Assembly: GCA_015680905.1 (NCBI GenBank)
Contig: CM027381.1
Coordinates: forward strand, 17,771,501-17,835,500
Length of the DNA stretch: 64,000 bases
Reading direction: 5' to 3'
DNA from: Coptis chinensis
Taxonomy: Eukaryota; Streptophyta; Magnoliopsida; Ranunculales; Ranunculaceae
The notes beneath the pieces were generated by a model. The model was not told where the DNA came from and ran no database searches. It was given only the letters and a program-made list of their open reading frames with translations. The position numbers and the translations under genes were made by a program. Positions 47,496-60,012 of this stretch are shown here, piece by piece (the stretch's first letter is position 1; the number at the start of each line of letters is the position of its first letter).

Positions 47496-47818
47496 GGCCG
47501 AGAGGGGCATCTGTAGAGGCCGTATTCCTGACATAGGAGATTATAAGTGGTAAGTGGGCCAGAGGCAATTTAAGGAGGAGACCTGCTGCAGTGGATCAGG
47601 TTTGCGGAACCCTAACCGCTACAAAACCGCTGCGACATGTGGGGGAACAGAGGATGCTAGATTAAAGAGAGATGGACAGATGACAAGAGGCGGTTAGGAA
47701 AAAGGAAAGAAGAAGGTGATAAAGGGAGAGAAGAAAGGAGAAGAGAAGGGGTGAGAAAGAAAAAGAGTGAGAGAAAGAGAGATCTGTAAGTTTATAGGTT
47801 GTAATTTTTGATAACACA
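47496..47818 (+). repeat. E4 polypurine tract and 3' LTR
   Basis: GGCCGAGAGGGGCATC directly precedes the LTR start at 47512. The LTR is 307 bp and ends at 47818 before TSD GAGTC. It lacks 3 bp of a GGA repeat found in the 5' LTR (near 38040). Confidence 0.95.
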
Positions 47819-48951
47819 GAGTCCAAGAGAAGGTCAAAGTCAAACCTTAAAAGCCTGGTCAAATGCGGGTCAAACCAAAGTCAAACTGGTCTTTACATGT
47901 GAAAAAGAGAGGCAAAACTTTCGAATTGCTTATCTTTTGAACCGTAAGTCCATTTGAGGCGTGTGACCTATCAAAATGATCTGCACGACGAGCTCTGCCC
48001 TATGATATATCACAAGACAATATTTGATGGAGAACTTTTGGTTGAAATTTCATACAGATCCAAAATCAGTAAAAGTGGGCCTATAAGGCCCATCGTTTTT
48101 AGTTTTTTTTTTTTAGGCTTTCTGCCTCATTTGGGACCTTCTTATAATATATATATATATATTCAGAAAATAATTATTAGTTTTAATTCAATTTATATTA
48201 TGAGCTAATCACCCCCTAATGGGGAGTTGAATGAAGCCCCATGAGGACTGAATTAGTAGAGTAATTTAGAGTTGTTTGCTTACTTTATTAAGATTTTTCT
48301 CATACTCATATAGAGATAGAAAGTAAAATGGTAACCTATGAATTGTTAAGTCTATATAGAGATAGAAGGCTTAATAGTTCTACATGTCTATATTCAATTG
48401 ACATAGAGATAGAGAATTGAATTTAGGGGATTAATTTTTTCAATATTAGGCTATAAAACAATTGGTATTGAGCAAACATGTTAATGGTTTAATTCTTCTT
48501 ATTGGGTTGTAAAGCAATTGGTAGGTTGAAGCAAATCATACAAAGGTAATAAGTTCTATGATTGGGTTGTAAAGTATGGTAATTGGTCATAGTGTGAGCC
48601 TTTGTATTGCAAACAAGTCTAGATTAGTTTATTAATGAAGTAATCACAGGTGGTGGAGTTCCTCTCTCCATTACCTTATCCATCTTCATATATCTTAGTT
48701 TATTTGTTTTTGTAGTATAACCAATCCTTTAATTAAAATCCCACTCTCATCCCCTTTCTTTTTTTTTTAATGACTTGAGTGTTATCTTTCACCATATCAA
48801 GGAGTGTTCAATAACTTTTACTCCATATTACAATGATGTTTTAGAGAGTGATAGGTACAAAAACTTTCATTAGAAGTAAGGTAGAATAGTTTAGTTTAGG
48901 TGTGTTGAATTGCATGCATAGATTGAGTTATATTCATTTTGCCTCTTATCA

Positions 48952-50372
48952 AAACACGTAAGTTGCAGGTTTAAGAACCAATGATAATGAGATTTCTCCT
49001 TGAGCTAAATATTTAGAATCTGCTTCAATCAACGTGCTTTAACAGTGCATTGCCCACAAACACATCTAACAGCCCATTTAATGATCAGGTTTAAGGTTTG
49101 ACATTCCCATCCCCAATCAAGCAATGCATCAATCTCAAAGCAAAAAGGAAAGCCAAAAGAGAAACTACTAAACAACTACCAAACCCAAGAGCTAATGTCA
49201 CCTCATAATGTCAACTATTAAGCAATGCATCACTCAGGTTTGACATTTCAGTATATACACATTATCAGGGTGATTATCAAAGTAAAATAATGGTAATAAT
49301 AGTTCAACGTATTTATAACATCTTCATTAAGTCTGGCATATAGTTACTTAAAATTCTTAAAGCTTTTAGTTAGAGAATCATGGTAAGTACAATTAAAGGC
49401 ACCTTTAGATTTCATTACATACTAATTTTATGAACTCTTAAAATACCTTCGATTTCTTATTAACTAGAATAGAAAATCTCAAAGAGGTCACTTATTAACT
49501 CATTAACCCAACAAGTATTGAGATAGAGTTGGTGGGAAGATAAACATATCTAGCCATATAACAAAACTTAATGATGCCAACACTACAAAATTAACATTGT
49601 TAATCACATATGATTATTGCTTGAAATTTCAAATTTTTTATGTCGATTTCAAATAAAAGCTCATCTTTAGTAGTAGTGAATTTCAGGAACTAAAAATTAC
49701 TAAGAGAAAATAAAAAGAATAAATTGTATTGAAAAAGAAAGAAAGAGAACATAGTGCAACTGACGTCTCGATGGGGATCTGGGAGTCTTGAAAGAGAAAC
49801 CTCTAGGGAAGTTGCAAGCAAGTGTTTCAATGTTACTAAGCTAATTACAACACCAAACAATGAATCAATGGAACAAACACAAAACCCCCAAATCACTATG
49901 TCAACATAAAACAAAAAGCAGTACGTAACGTAAATAAACAAATACAACTTACATTAGGCGCCATAGTTATTGATTGAAGAAGAAAAGAGAAAGCTCGTGT
50001 GGAGAAGAAAATAGAGAAAACTTGTCACAAAGCTAGAAAACAATATTTGTTCCCGACTCTTCGATTTTGGAGGTGTGAAAACAACCAATTTCCAAAAACC
50101 TGTCATCGTTTAATAATTCAAACAATTTGAAACCAATAACATTTTTAAAATTAAAACAAAGTTCTCTTCCTTACAAATATGATTATGATACACACTTCCT
50201 TGAATAACTCTTCAAAATATAATTACATTAAAATACAACATTTGCCTCAACTAAAAAACTATTATTGAAACACTAAAGTAAACCACGTGCAACAATCAAC
50301 CTTCTTCAACACTAATCTTGTCAAGACTTATTGACTATGTTCATTTTATGAACATACCCGATAAGCAAACAT
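48952..50372. other. Intergenic DNA between E5 and E6
   Basis: AT-rich; no gene or transposon ends recognised. The minus frame 49690-49947 is hydrophobic and low-complexity and has no family I know. It begins with the E5 right TSD (AAACA). Confidence 0.5.
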
Positions 50373-50584
50373 GCAAATAAGGTCAGCATTATAAACAATG
50401 CTGGTATGAGTAGTCTTAAAATACAAACAAAACTTGTACATACATATACATAATCAATAAGGCATATAGTTCCTCCACCGAGGCGCTTTAACTTCCAACT
50501 AATAATACAACATCCATATGTTCAATAGTTATGCAGGTAGTTCTTCCATTGAAGCGCCTTAGCTTTTAATCTAATAATATCAAG

Positions 50585-51237
50585 TAGGGGTGGCAATGGG
50601 TCATGTAGGGCCGGGTTCGTGTCGTGTCATATTCGGGTCACGTGTTAGGAGAGCAAACCCAAACCCAACCCAATTACTAATTGTGTCGAGTTTGTCAAAC
50701 CCAAACCCAACCCGCCTATAACGGGTGACCCACTAACCCTGCGGATCAATTTCATATCAGTTTCGAATCGGATTCATAGACAACCTTGTATGCAAAATAT
50801 TTAGTATTTCACAATTTTATTTATCAAAAAAAAATATAAAAAAATATGTATTAATTCTCAAAAACCATCCATAATTTAATTACATATTAATGAAAATTGA
50901 ATAACGAAACATATGTTTATTGAATAAATCAATATAACGGCTAATCTTTCTCATTTTAGTCGTTTATTTTAGGTTGTTGGGATAATGAGATTTTAAAAAA
51001 TAGTGAAACTTATCTTAAAACAGGTTATACAGAGTTGATGACCCGACCCATTAGACCCGAGAACTAATCGAGTCTACTAACGGGTTACTCGGGTTAACAT
51101 GTGTGACCCTAACCCAACCCATTTATTTGACGGGTTCGGCGAGTCAACCCTTAAATGACCCAAAATCTCTTTTTCCCAACCCAAATCCGCTAATTTCGTG
51201 TCGGGTTAGTGTGTCGTGTACAAAATTGTCACCCCTA
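50585..51237. mobile_element. Non-autonomous hAT transposon, 653 bp
   Basis: Terminal inverted repeats TAGGGGTGGCAAT and ATTGTCACCCCTA (one mismatch) with exact 8-bp TSD ATATCAAG at 50577-50584 and 51238-51245. Internal sequence is full of GGGTT / AACCC words (CCCAAACCCAACCC, GACCCGACCCATTAGACCCG), inversely arranged between the two halves. No ORF. Confidence 0.93.
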
Positions 51238-54200
51238 ATATCAAGGCATTTAGTTCCTCTACCGAGGTGCCTTAGCTTCTAATTAAATATATATCATATA
51301 ATAAAAAGAACAAAAATTAAACTTACTATACACTTGCACTTACATAGGTCTAATCACAGAGTGGGTCATTTCTTGCAAAATAATTACCTTAACCCACCCT
51401 TCGATCTGCAAAACAATTGTGACTAGAAATAAAATACAATAAAACAAAGTATATCATAAACATAATTTCCAATCATTCCATCAAACCAAATAGAACAATC
51501 TCCATGACAAATTTCACAACCATAATCAATCATTTATTATAAATTTAATGTACACTTTGACATATCATCATAATTATTGTTTAAAGTTTCTTCAAGTGTC
51601 CCCAGAATTACGTCGTCTCTATGTTTTACCTAGTTAGTTTCTTATCTACCACAATCGCTCCCCTCTATCGTGCCGAACATAAACATCCGCATGCCTCACT
51701 CACATAATGGAACCACACCGTCATAGTTATCCTATGCGGAATGTTGCATACAAGGTAACCCCCACATGGACGCCAAAACTATGTGAGTAAGCCTCTCTTA
51801 GGCATAAAATATCGCGCGTCTTGTACTGAATTGACGGCGAGATAAACAATACCATCATTTGGCTACAAGGGCTCCAAGTTCCCTTGAAACGAAATCACAT
51901 TCTCTTTACAAGGGTTAATCATATAATCAAATGAGTTGTGGTAGCTAGAAACTAGGATTTTCATTACATAAATTTTTAAATATCTTGTAATTATATCTCA
52001 TAACCATTTCACACTCTATCACGCACCAATAAAATATATTACACTAAAATACAATGTTTAGAAATATTACCATCCATCTCATAACCATTTTTATTCTTTC
52101 ACGTGCCAAATAAAATTATTGTACTAAACCACAATTCCTTTTGAAATATCCACAAAGGCTACAATACCTCTTAGTGGCATCTCTCAAATATAATAAATGA
52201 ACATTTACTTATGTTCTTATTTCTCAAAAAATGCTGCATATAATGAATGCGTAACTGACCACAGAATGCTACGTCACATATCATATCATACCATTTAATT
52301 ACATCATTCTCAAAAACAACATAAGCGGTCAGAAAGTATGTATAACAGATTGTATCATTTAACACAAATTCCAACGTACATGAGAGTGTCAGAATTACTC
52401 CATAAAATGTTGCACACTAACTTTATAGCATTTCAAAAATGTCATGTTATATAAAAAATATTTATATACTTCGATTTGTGTCTAAATAATTTTTAATCCA
52501 TTCCAAACATTTTTTTAAACACCAAATACATGTCTTAACACTTAATACATTTCTCATTATACACTACACCAGAATTTGTGATTTGCGACGGTCAAAGTCC
52601 GTCGTTTTTTCCAATTTGCGACGGTTTTTAGTGTCCCAAGTCCCGTCGCTAATCTCCCTGTCGTTAATATTTGCGACGGGTAAGGACCGTCGTAAATGGA
52701 ATTAGAAAACGACTTATGTAACCGTCGCAAGGTCGTCGCAAGGTCAAAGACAAACAAAACCGTCGTATTTCAGAAAAAGTATTTTAAAAAAAAAATCGCG
52801 CGCAGCCAAATGACACGCAGAATCTGCTACACTAGTTGATTAAGTAGGGAGATCCCCACTCTCATTTCACAATAGTTCACATACAAACTAGGGAATTGGT
52901 CACATACCAAATTTAAAAAACATAGTTTAACTCCATTTTATAAATAGCATTAGTTGCTAAGTGGCTTATTCAATCAACAATTTAAATAAACAAATATAAA
53001 AAATAAAAAATAAAAACTCAAAAAGTTGTTAACTAAACTTCATAACAAACTAGTATTTAGCTTTCCATTACTTGCACCATATTCTCAATAAGCCCTTGTG
53101 TAGCATATAAAGAACCTGCAACGACAAAAGTTCTTTTAATAAGATATAACTTGATTCAAGGATCTAAAAATATGATATATTTAATGAACAAAAAATGTTA
53201 TCTAAGGGCACCTGCCGAGTTCATCACATTTGAAGCAACGAAAAGCTAGAATACATATTCTTAGACAATTCTAAGCATGAAGTAAAATGGTCTTCTTCGT
53301 ACACCTTAACGTGCATCATAACCTTATAAAATAATAAATAGACTAGCCCCTTGATAAATCTAAATTCGAATATATCGAGATACGAAAAATGACTTTAATT
53401 TGATCGGTTAGAACAATCAGTCCCTTATTAATTTATGTGCTTGCCTTCCATATTAATTTCCCTAATTATTGTTTACTCATAGTCTAGATAACGGTCTTTA
53501 AACATCAAAATCATAACATTCAAACAAGTCTTATTTCACAAATAACTAAAATCAAACAATCATATGCTGAAATTCTAACATGCACAGAAACAAGATAAGC
53601 ACAAATTAACTAAACCCCAATTCAAAAAAATTAGAAACATTACCTTAGATATTGCTTGGATAATTAAAACTCGAACCTTCATTTTCTATAAACAGAGCGA
53701 GATGTGTACAAAAAAGTACCTAATCAATGTCACAAATATCCTCACATAACTATAATCAAATCAATACGATTTCACTTAAATTGACTCTAGCGTCAGTGAT
53801 AGGAAAACAAAACGGAAGGTTTAAAAGCATATTGTTTACACACATTTCATATCCCATGTATGCGCGTACTCGATGAAAGCATATCCTCTTGGCTTATTTG
53901 TCAATTTATCAGTGACCATACGGACCTGTGATGCTCAAAAACAATCAAAAGCCAGAAAACAAGACCTCTTCTTCTTGAGATATCCGGACTATGGAACAAA
54001 GTAATCACCTCATACCAACTACTTTTGTTTCTACTTTATAACCTAATAAAGCTTTCAAACTAAAATATCATATATGGGCGTGACAGTACTATGCCTCACT
54101 AGTCATGTGCTCACCTTTTGGAAATGGATTGCCAAAAATCAAGGTAGATAGGAGAAATACCAAATGTGGAAACGAATTACCACCCTCTTACTAGGGATTT

Positions 54201-54367
54201 TGCCCATTAGATAACCAAATACCATATGAAAATGAAAAAAATAAACCAATTATTCAGAATGATAGGGGCATTGTTATCACAGTTTTGAACTGATAGAGTA
54301 AAAGAGGGAAAAAAAAGTATCATTACCACGTGATGGTCTTTTCCCCTCCATGGCTTCTTTCTTTGCT

Positions 54368-54853
54368 TCACAGCATAGCAGATTCCTCATATATTTCCTC
54401 CACCACGTCCGGCTCAGAGTAATCCTTATCCACAAGCGACAGTTTAGATAGCTTTTTGCGGAACATATTCTTGAACACACCCTTTCCATGCTTCTTTAGC
54501 GGTGGCACCGGAGGTGTTAGCTCCTTTGGGGGTAATATATCGATGACAATGCAAGTTGTGTCATCTCGAAGTCCTTCGAATTGTACAACCTCCTGGAGAT
54601 GTAAGAAGTGGGGTGTCAAATAAAATTTTAAAAGTAATATATATAGACACACATATATATATACCCATCAAAAACTGCATTATCATCAGCAAAATAGAAA
54701 TTTCAATTGGGATTATAGCGTACATGGACAATTTGAGAAGTTTCAACAACGGGTGACATCCCTCGGTAGCAGTTCATAGCCGCCTCTGACGATAAAGCAT
54801 CCCAAACACCATCACTTGAAATGACAAGCCTACCTCCCACAGTGGATAATTGT
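54368..54853 (-). pseudogene. Captured PP2C protein phosphatase fragment
   Basis: Two exon-like pieces on minus. About 54853-54740: LSTVGGRLVISSDGVWDALS then EAAMNCYRGMSPVV, the PP2C motif with the metal-binding Asp in SSDGVWD. About 54610-54371: VQFEGLRDDTTCIVIDILPP, KKHGKGVFKNMFRKK and a C-terminus EPDVVEEIYEESAML with TGA at 54370-54368. GLRDDTT contains the last conserved Asp of the fold. The C-terminal GKGVF..MFRKK tail is typical of one plant PP2C subgroup (Arabidopsis At1g47380-like, from memory). The N-terminal catalytic half is missing, so it cannot be an active phosphatase. The stop may be premature. Confidence 0.85.
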
Positions 54854-55019
54854 AGTAATCACATACAACAGTTACTAACAAGATGGTAAATAGTTTGTTT
54901 ATAACTTCTTTACCTCGTAAAATAACTAATGGTTTTTTACTCATAACAGAGAAAACTTTGTTTTGAAGGAATTCAGAAATGATAAGACATGCTAGAACAG
55001 GTAATGATAATGATAATAC

Positions 55020-55660
55020 AATCCTGCCTTTGAAGAGGCACAGGGCCAATCTTAGGACCCTGATAATACAATGATGCATGGCCATCTTTCCTCCACATTG
55101 TCATCTCAGTCACATTCAAAACATCCATTTCGTCATGTGTATCTTACTTAAGTGCTCGATAGTGAATCACTAACTAATTTTACGATCGTCCATGTACCCG
55201 ATAGAACCCGGACTTTAACTCTAACTTTCGGGCGGTGTCTCCAAGTGACAGTCCCTCCAAGATTCCAATCACCACCTCGGTGCATATTATTAGATCATTG
55301 GGACTTATTAGATCGATTCAAACATGGAGTTTTGGTAATATGCAACGAAGAGACAGAAAAACCAAATGTGAATGAGAATCACCGAAGAGGGTGGATATGA
55401 TTGTCTGGATAAGCTACTTAACAACAGACCTGAAATGAACAGGAGAATATATGCGATAGAAGACACGGGTCTTGCTTGTATTTACTTCCCTTCCGATCCA
55501 GTCACCCAAGGTTTCAATTGACCTCTGTAAGCTCTCTACACTCATTTCCATCTTCACCGGCCCCTTCTTGGAAATAAGAACCCCGGTCAATATTAACCAA
55601 GCACCCGGATATATCATATCGCCATGCAATATTAACAACTGGTAGTTTCTACAATATTTC
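55020..55660 (-). pseudogene. Captured TBL (trichome birefringence-like) fragment
   Basis: Three exon-like pieces on minus match the C-terminal half of TBL/PMR5 acyltransferases that acetylate cell-wall polysaccharides in the Golgi. Piece 1 (about 55610-55430): RGSYFQEG, then after a 1-bp shift VKMEMSVESLQRSIETLGDW and TSKTRVFYRIYSPVHFR, ending at CAG|GTCTG like a donor site. Piece 2 (about 55300-55230): GGDWNLGG and, after a frameshift, CHLETPPE. Piece 3 (about 55130-55025): MDVLNVTEMTMWRKDGHASL then YYQGPKIGPVPLQRQD; this lies just before the DxxH catalytic motif of the family, which is not visible. Frameshifts and missing ends make it a pseudogene. Confidence 0.82.
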
Positions 55661-57544
55661 TTTGAAAACAAACCAAAACTGAGTAAGGACAAAAAAAGGT
55701 AAATCGTGGGCACAAATATTACTTTATAATCTCAAGAACTTTGTTTCCGAAATGCAAAATAAGAACTTTCTATGTTTTCTATGTTTTATAGAAGATGATC
55801 ATTACTATCCGATTTTGTAATTTGGCCTAACAGATCAGACAACGCAGCCTAGCTTTGAAAGTCTGTTTTGACATAGAGCTAAAAAAGAAAGAGAAAATTG
55901 ATAGTGCCATCACTTCTTAATATCTCTAGTTATTCTTCCTAGGCAATAATGGGTACTTGAAGCGGTGTGCATGGAGAGGCCAGAGGTGGTAAACTTACCC
56001 TCTAGTAGGACACGGATATAATCCTCTTCATATTCCTTAAAACACCGGACTAAGAATATAAAAATGAAAACAATCTAACTAAACGATAATCTATCACCAG
56101 TGCAGAGTGAAAAACAAACAACTCCATAAAGTATGTGTTGGGGTTCGAAAGGATGCGCTCTTTAAAGTGTTATAAGATGTACCAGGGCAACACCATTTAC
56201 GTGCATACGTTGGTAAGCTGACAAGGTCAATGGACATGAGTATCAATATCAACTTCTCCGAGTATGAGCCCAATCTGAACTCTCACCCACTAACTATTAC
56301 AATAATTTGAGACGTATGATCTCGGGATACTCAACCGAAAAAGTATAGTAAAATAAAATATAATAAAAAAAGGTGCTTCTAGGAGCATATCATGTTGTAC
56401 AACGTCTTATTAAGCAAATCCTTGGTATCAATGAACCGATTTTAAACTTAAAATTAAGATGTATCCTTAGTATCCTTAGTATTAAGATGTAATATTTTGT
56501 AAACTTATTTTAGCATTGGAAACCCCGATGTAAAACTGAAAATTAAAAGAAAGGACAAAAGAACAAAATTAAATAAAGTAATAATGAAGAGTATTACACT
56601 AATGGGAAATGGAAACAAACAAACAAAAAACCAGCACCTAAAAAAATTCTACAAATATCAAGATCCCAAATGAAATGAAACAATAAAATTTAAGGTCGAG
56701 AATAAAACACAACAGCATACAAATATCTAAGAAACAATCCAACACCTGATTTGAGAATCCAACGCCAAGACCAAGCAAAAGCCAGCCAACATACAAAGTA
56801 CTAATGAAATGAAATTCCCTGCTGTGTGAAACTAAGTAACACAGATCAGCATGTACAGGTAAAATATTCTAGAGATATACAACCAAGCACACATGGCAGT
56901 TGAAGTACAAATATAGAAGTAGCACAATTCAACAATCTAGACATGGATTAGTCATTATTCCATCTTTTAAACACTAGCAGTAGCCACATATATCTTAATC
57001 ATCCCCCCATGCTTGTAAAGTTAATTATACATACTTTCCAAAATGCACACAAATATCAAACTGTTCACCCCTAAATGGAATGAAATGAGAATTATTAAAA
57101 AAGAGACCTTGAGAAATCCAGCACAAATCGCATAATTTCATCAATTGAATCACATCCTATTACTTAATAAGTATTTGAATTCTTAAAACTTGTAATGGAC
57201 CAAAACACAAAATGAGGGTTTAGCTAACCTTGGAATTTTCTGCATAAAGTTAATGATATACCACGCATGCCAAAAAACCAAATCAGCCCTCATTTGGACT
57301 GACCGACATACTTATATCGAGAGAGCGTCATAAAACAACATCCAAAAAGAGCTCTCTTCTAACAACAACAGTTGTGCGTCTTTTGTACAACTCAAAAGTT
57401 ATACTGTTATCTTCTGGAGAAGATTTGTCAAGTTTTTCTTTATAAAAAATGCGAGAATGATCTCTTCTCAAGACGTCAAAGACTCTCTGACTAATATGTA
57501 AAGAAGAGAATATGATTTACCATATATATATATATAGAAACGAA

Positions 57545-57750
57545 GAAATGGGGGAAGGAGTAATGTAATAATACCTTGAAAGTGTGACGGGCTTTGCAAC
57601 CCATGAGTTGCAAACTACTCTGCAAGACAGACCTGGTATACCGAAAGGAGTCATTCTTATTTTCTTATTGTCAACATCAATCACTATTATATTCAACACT
57701 TTCGGTGTCTCCGTCATCTTCGATGTGTTCATCTTAATCTTAAACAATGC
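57545..57750 (-). other. Unrecognised exon-like segment in the CACTA element
   Basis: A minus frame begins ATG around 57712 (MNTSKMTETPKVLNIIVIDV) and runs [20 protein letters not shown] then [12 protein letters not shown], ending at TTTCAAG|GTATTA, a possible splice donor at about 57575. I do not recognise the protein. It could be the first exon of a captured gene or of a chimeric CACTA transcript reading on toward the TBL and PP2C pieces. Confidence 0.35.
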
Positions 57751-59059
57751 AGGACTTAAACGGAACGGAGGAAAAGAAATTTTTTAAATCGCCAACACAT
57801 TCAAGGATTTTCAGGTCAGCCCCAACACGAAAATCAATTTCTCAGCCCTGGTCAACCAATTTTTTGAACCCTAACCCACAAACAAACAAAAATTAAAAAG
57901 GAAAAATCAATCCAAATGCTATTAACTAGTAAATAGAGAGTCTCCAATCAAAAGGAAAGAAAAATCGTACCTTGAAGCCTTATAGGAAGGAGATGAAGTA
58001 CACTGATCCAAGAGAGGAATAGATAAGGAGGAAGACTACGGCTGGTGTGGATTGAATACTTTTGTCGATGGATAAATCATTGATGGGTCGAAGAAGTTTT
58101 AGGAAAAAAAATTAGCAAGAGGGTTTCTGGAGGCTGGACGGACGAAGAAGCCAAAAATTTAGTTTTGAGGCAACTAGGGTTCAATTGAGTGGCGACGGCT
58201 TCAAAGAAAATTAAATACACTTTTGCCCGTCCTCGATTAAGGACAAAAGAAGTTGTCGTCTATTTTTTGGGCTAAGGACGCGCGACGGGTTTCCTTATGT
58301 TTGGGACTCAAAAGCTCGTCTTAAAATTAAGACAGGAATACTTGTCTCAATAGGTCGTCCTAATTCCACAATTCTGGTGTAGTATATAATATTTCAACAT
58401 TTTTACGTATATCACATGCTAACAAAATAAATATCATTACACATACGAAACCAACAAACACTTAATACATATATTGTAATAAATTTGAATATCTATCATT
58501 TATTCATTTCATCATTAAAATAAAACAACCAGTGAAAATGTCTTTTAGAGCTTCAATATAATATCTAATACAACTTAAAAATATCGGCTAATTATTAATA
58601 CATACACATTTTTCTTTTATTATTCTCTATTTTATATTATACAATGATATTAAGGGTTATAGACTTCATGCAACTAAATGTAAAATGGGATTAATCTCCA
58701 CCATCAATTTCATAACAACTATACACAAACTAATATTTAGCATTCCAAATACCAATATATAAATTAAATCGCGCATCTTTGTTTCTTGTATTTAATTAGT
58801 GAGGTCCACTCACATTTTGTTTACGCGAAAGAAAAATAATAGAAAGAGAAAGCCACTCCACGTAGAATCCAAGCAACACCAAACAATAAAAATAGTCCAT
58901 ACATAAACTTCAAAGAAACACAAAGTAGCGACGAACCTTATTTCTTATTTCTTCTTCTCTACTTCTTTAATTATTTTCACTATTAAATTTTGTTAATTGC
59001 TACTCCATATTTTTTTTTCTTCTTCTTCCTTAACATTCTAAGATTTAACAAAAATAAAA

Positions 59060-60012
59060 GGGGTTTTTAGGTTTTCCCCCCGATTATTTAAGTATATTTA
59101 GGTTTTGGTCCCTTTTTGTTTCATTTATTAGGGTTTGGCCCTTTTGGTCCAAAAATGAACTAGAACCGAACCGGAGTTGTCTTGAAATTACTTAATGGCA
59201 AAATTGTCCTTAGTTTTAGTGGTAAAAAGGTAAATTACATACTTTTCTCCCCAATTTGATCTCAACCCACTACTTTTGAAGCAAATTAATGATAAACTCC
59301 AACTAATATAACAAACTCAACATTTACAATTAATACCACTATATAATTGGGTGTTTTATCTTTATTTGCAAATCACTTTAATTTTCTTAATGATCTATTT
59401 GCAAAAACTCTAAAACACCATATTTCTTCAAATGGGTTCTTCAAATTCTCTTCAAATCTTCAAATTTTAATATAACAATATAGTAGAAGGCAATGAAAAA
59501 GATCAATACTTCAAGAAAATGAAAGAACCCATGACATGTCTTTCTTCCTCATATGGTTACAAATTACCACCCACCCCATTAAGGAATTTGAACTTTCTTT
59601 GAAGATATGTATGAGTTTGACACATTTTTTAATTAAATTCGACCCTTTATAATTTTATGTGTTGAAAGATGTTTATTTGTTAGTATGTTGTGATTGGAAA
59701 AATGTTGATTTGTTGAAAGATGTTTATTTGTTAGTATGATGATTGGAAAAATGTTGATTTGTTAATATGTTAGTTTGAAATTTATAAAGAGGTTATGAAA
59801 ACCTAATCATGCTAAAATAGTAGGGGGCAAAACCTAAAAACTAATTAATGAATTTAAGGGCAATTTTGCTATTACGTAAAATTTAAACCCAACCCGGTTT
59901 GGTTTTTGGTTTCTTTTGAATCAGAAGGGCCAAATCCTAATAATAAATGAAAAAAAAAATGGGCCAAAACCTAAATATGCCTAAATAATCGGGGGCAAAA
60001 CCTAAAAACCCC
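59060..60012. mobile_element. Mutator-like non-autonomous element, 953 bp
   Basis: Long terminal inverted repeats of about 90-100 bp starting GGGGTTTTTAGGTTTT (left) and matching the complement of the right end ..CTAAAAACCCC. Exact 9-bp TSD AAAATAAAA at 59051-59059 and 60013-60021. 9-bp TSD and long inverted repeats are Mutator traits. The interior contains a 45-50 bp tandem duplication (59663-59765, GAAAGATGTTTATTTGTTAG) and no ORF. Confidence 0.88.

Larger units (their letters stand above)
37976..47818 (+). mobile_element. E4: 9.8-kb Tat-lineage Ty3/gypsy element
   Basis: LTRs 37976-38285 (310 bp) and 47512-47818 (307 bp), beginning TGTAGAGG and ending AACACA, with exact 5-bp TSD GAGTC at 37971-37975 and 47819-47823. 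By eye the LTRs differ at about nine bases, mostly transitions, plus one 3-bp indel, roughly 97 percent identity, so this is among the youngest insertions here. Order: primer binding site, gag-protease, reverse transcriptase, degenerate RNase H, second RNase H of the archaeal-like type, integrase, 90-bp tandem repeats, antisense ORFs, polypurine tract. The second RNase H and antisense ORFs point to Tat. Key catalytic residues are mutated, so it is inactive. Confidence 0.97.
37596..48951 (+). mobile_element. E5: Athila-type solo LTR, split by E4
   Basis: Outer sequence 37596-37975 and 47824-48951 (about 1508 bp after removing E4 and one TSD copy). It begins TGATAAGCGCCCAAAA and ends GCCTCTTATCA, the same terminal pattern as E2 and E3, and contains the block ATGGGGAGTTGAATGAAGCC at about 48220, which corresponds to AAAGGGAGTTTGAATGAAGC in E2. 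TSD AAACA flanks it at 37591-37595 and 48952-48956. There is no primer binding site, gag or polypurine tract, so it is a solo LTR left by LTR-LTR recombination. Confidence 0.9.
52562..58383. mobile_element. Non-autonomous CACTA element with captured gene pieces, 5.8 kb
   Basis: Left end CACTACACCAGAATT at 52562; right end AATTCTGGTGTAGT at 58370-58383, complementary apart from the last base. 3-bp flanks ATA (52559-52561 and 58384-58386) fit the CACTA TSD. Subterminal repeats are clear: TTTGCGACGG, CCGTCGC and GTCGCAA words at 52580-52770, and GTCGTC, GACGGG and TCGTCC words at 58220-58360. There is no transposase. The inside carries fragments of a TBL gene and a PP2C gene on minus plus an unrecognised exon-like piece. 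Stretches 52800-54270 and 55740-57500 show no coding sequence I can identify. Confidence 0.82.

Noticed and set aside
51590..51910. Higher-GC stretch as a possible exon or RNA gene
   Set aside because: No open frame, no tRNA or rRNA features; it fits the interior of the E6 LTR.
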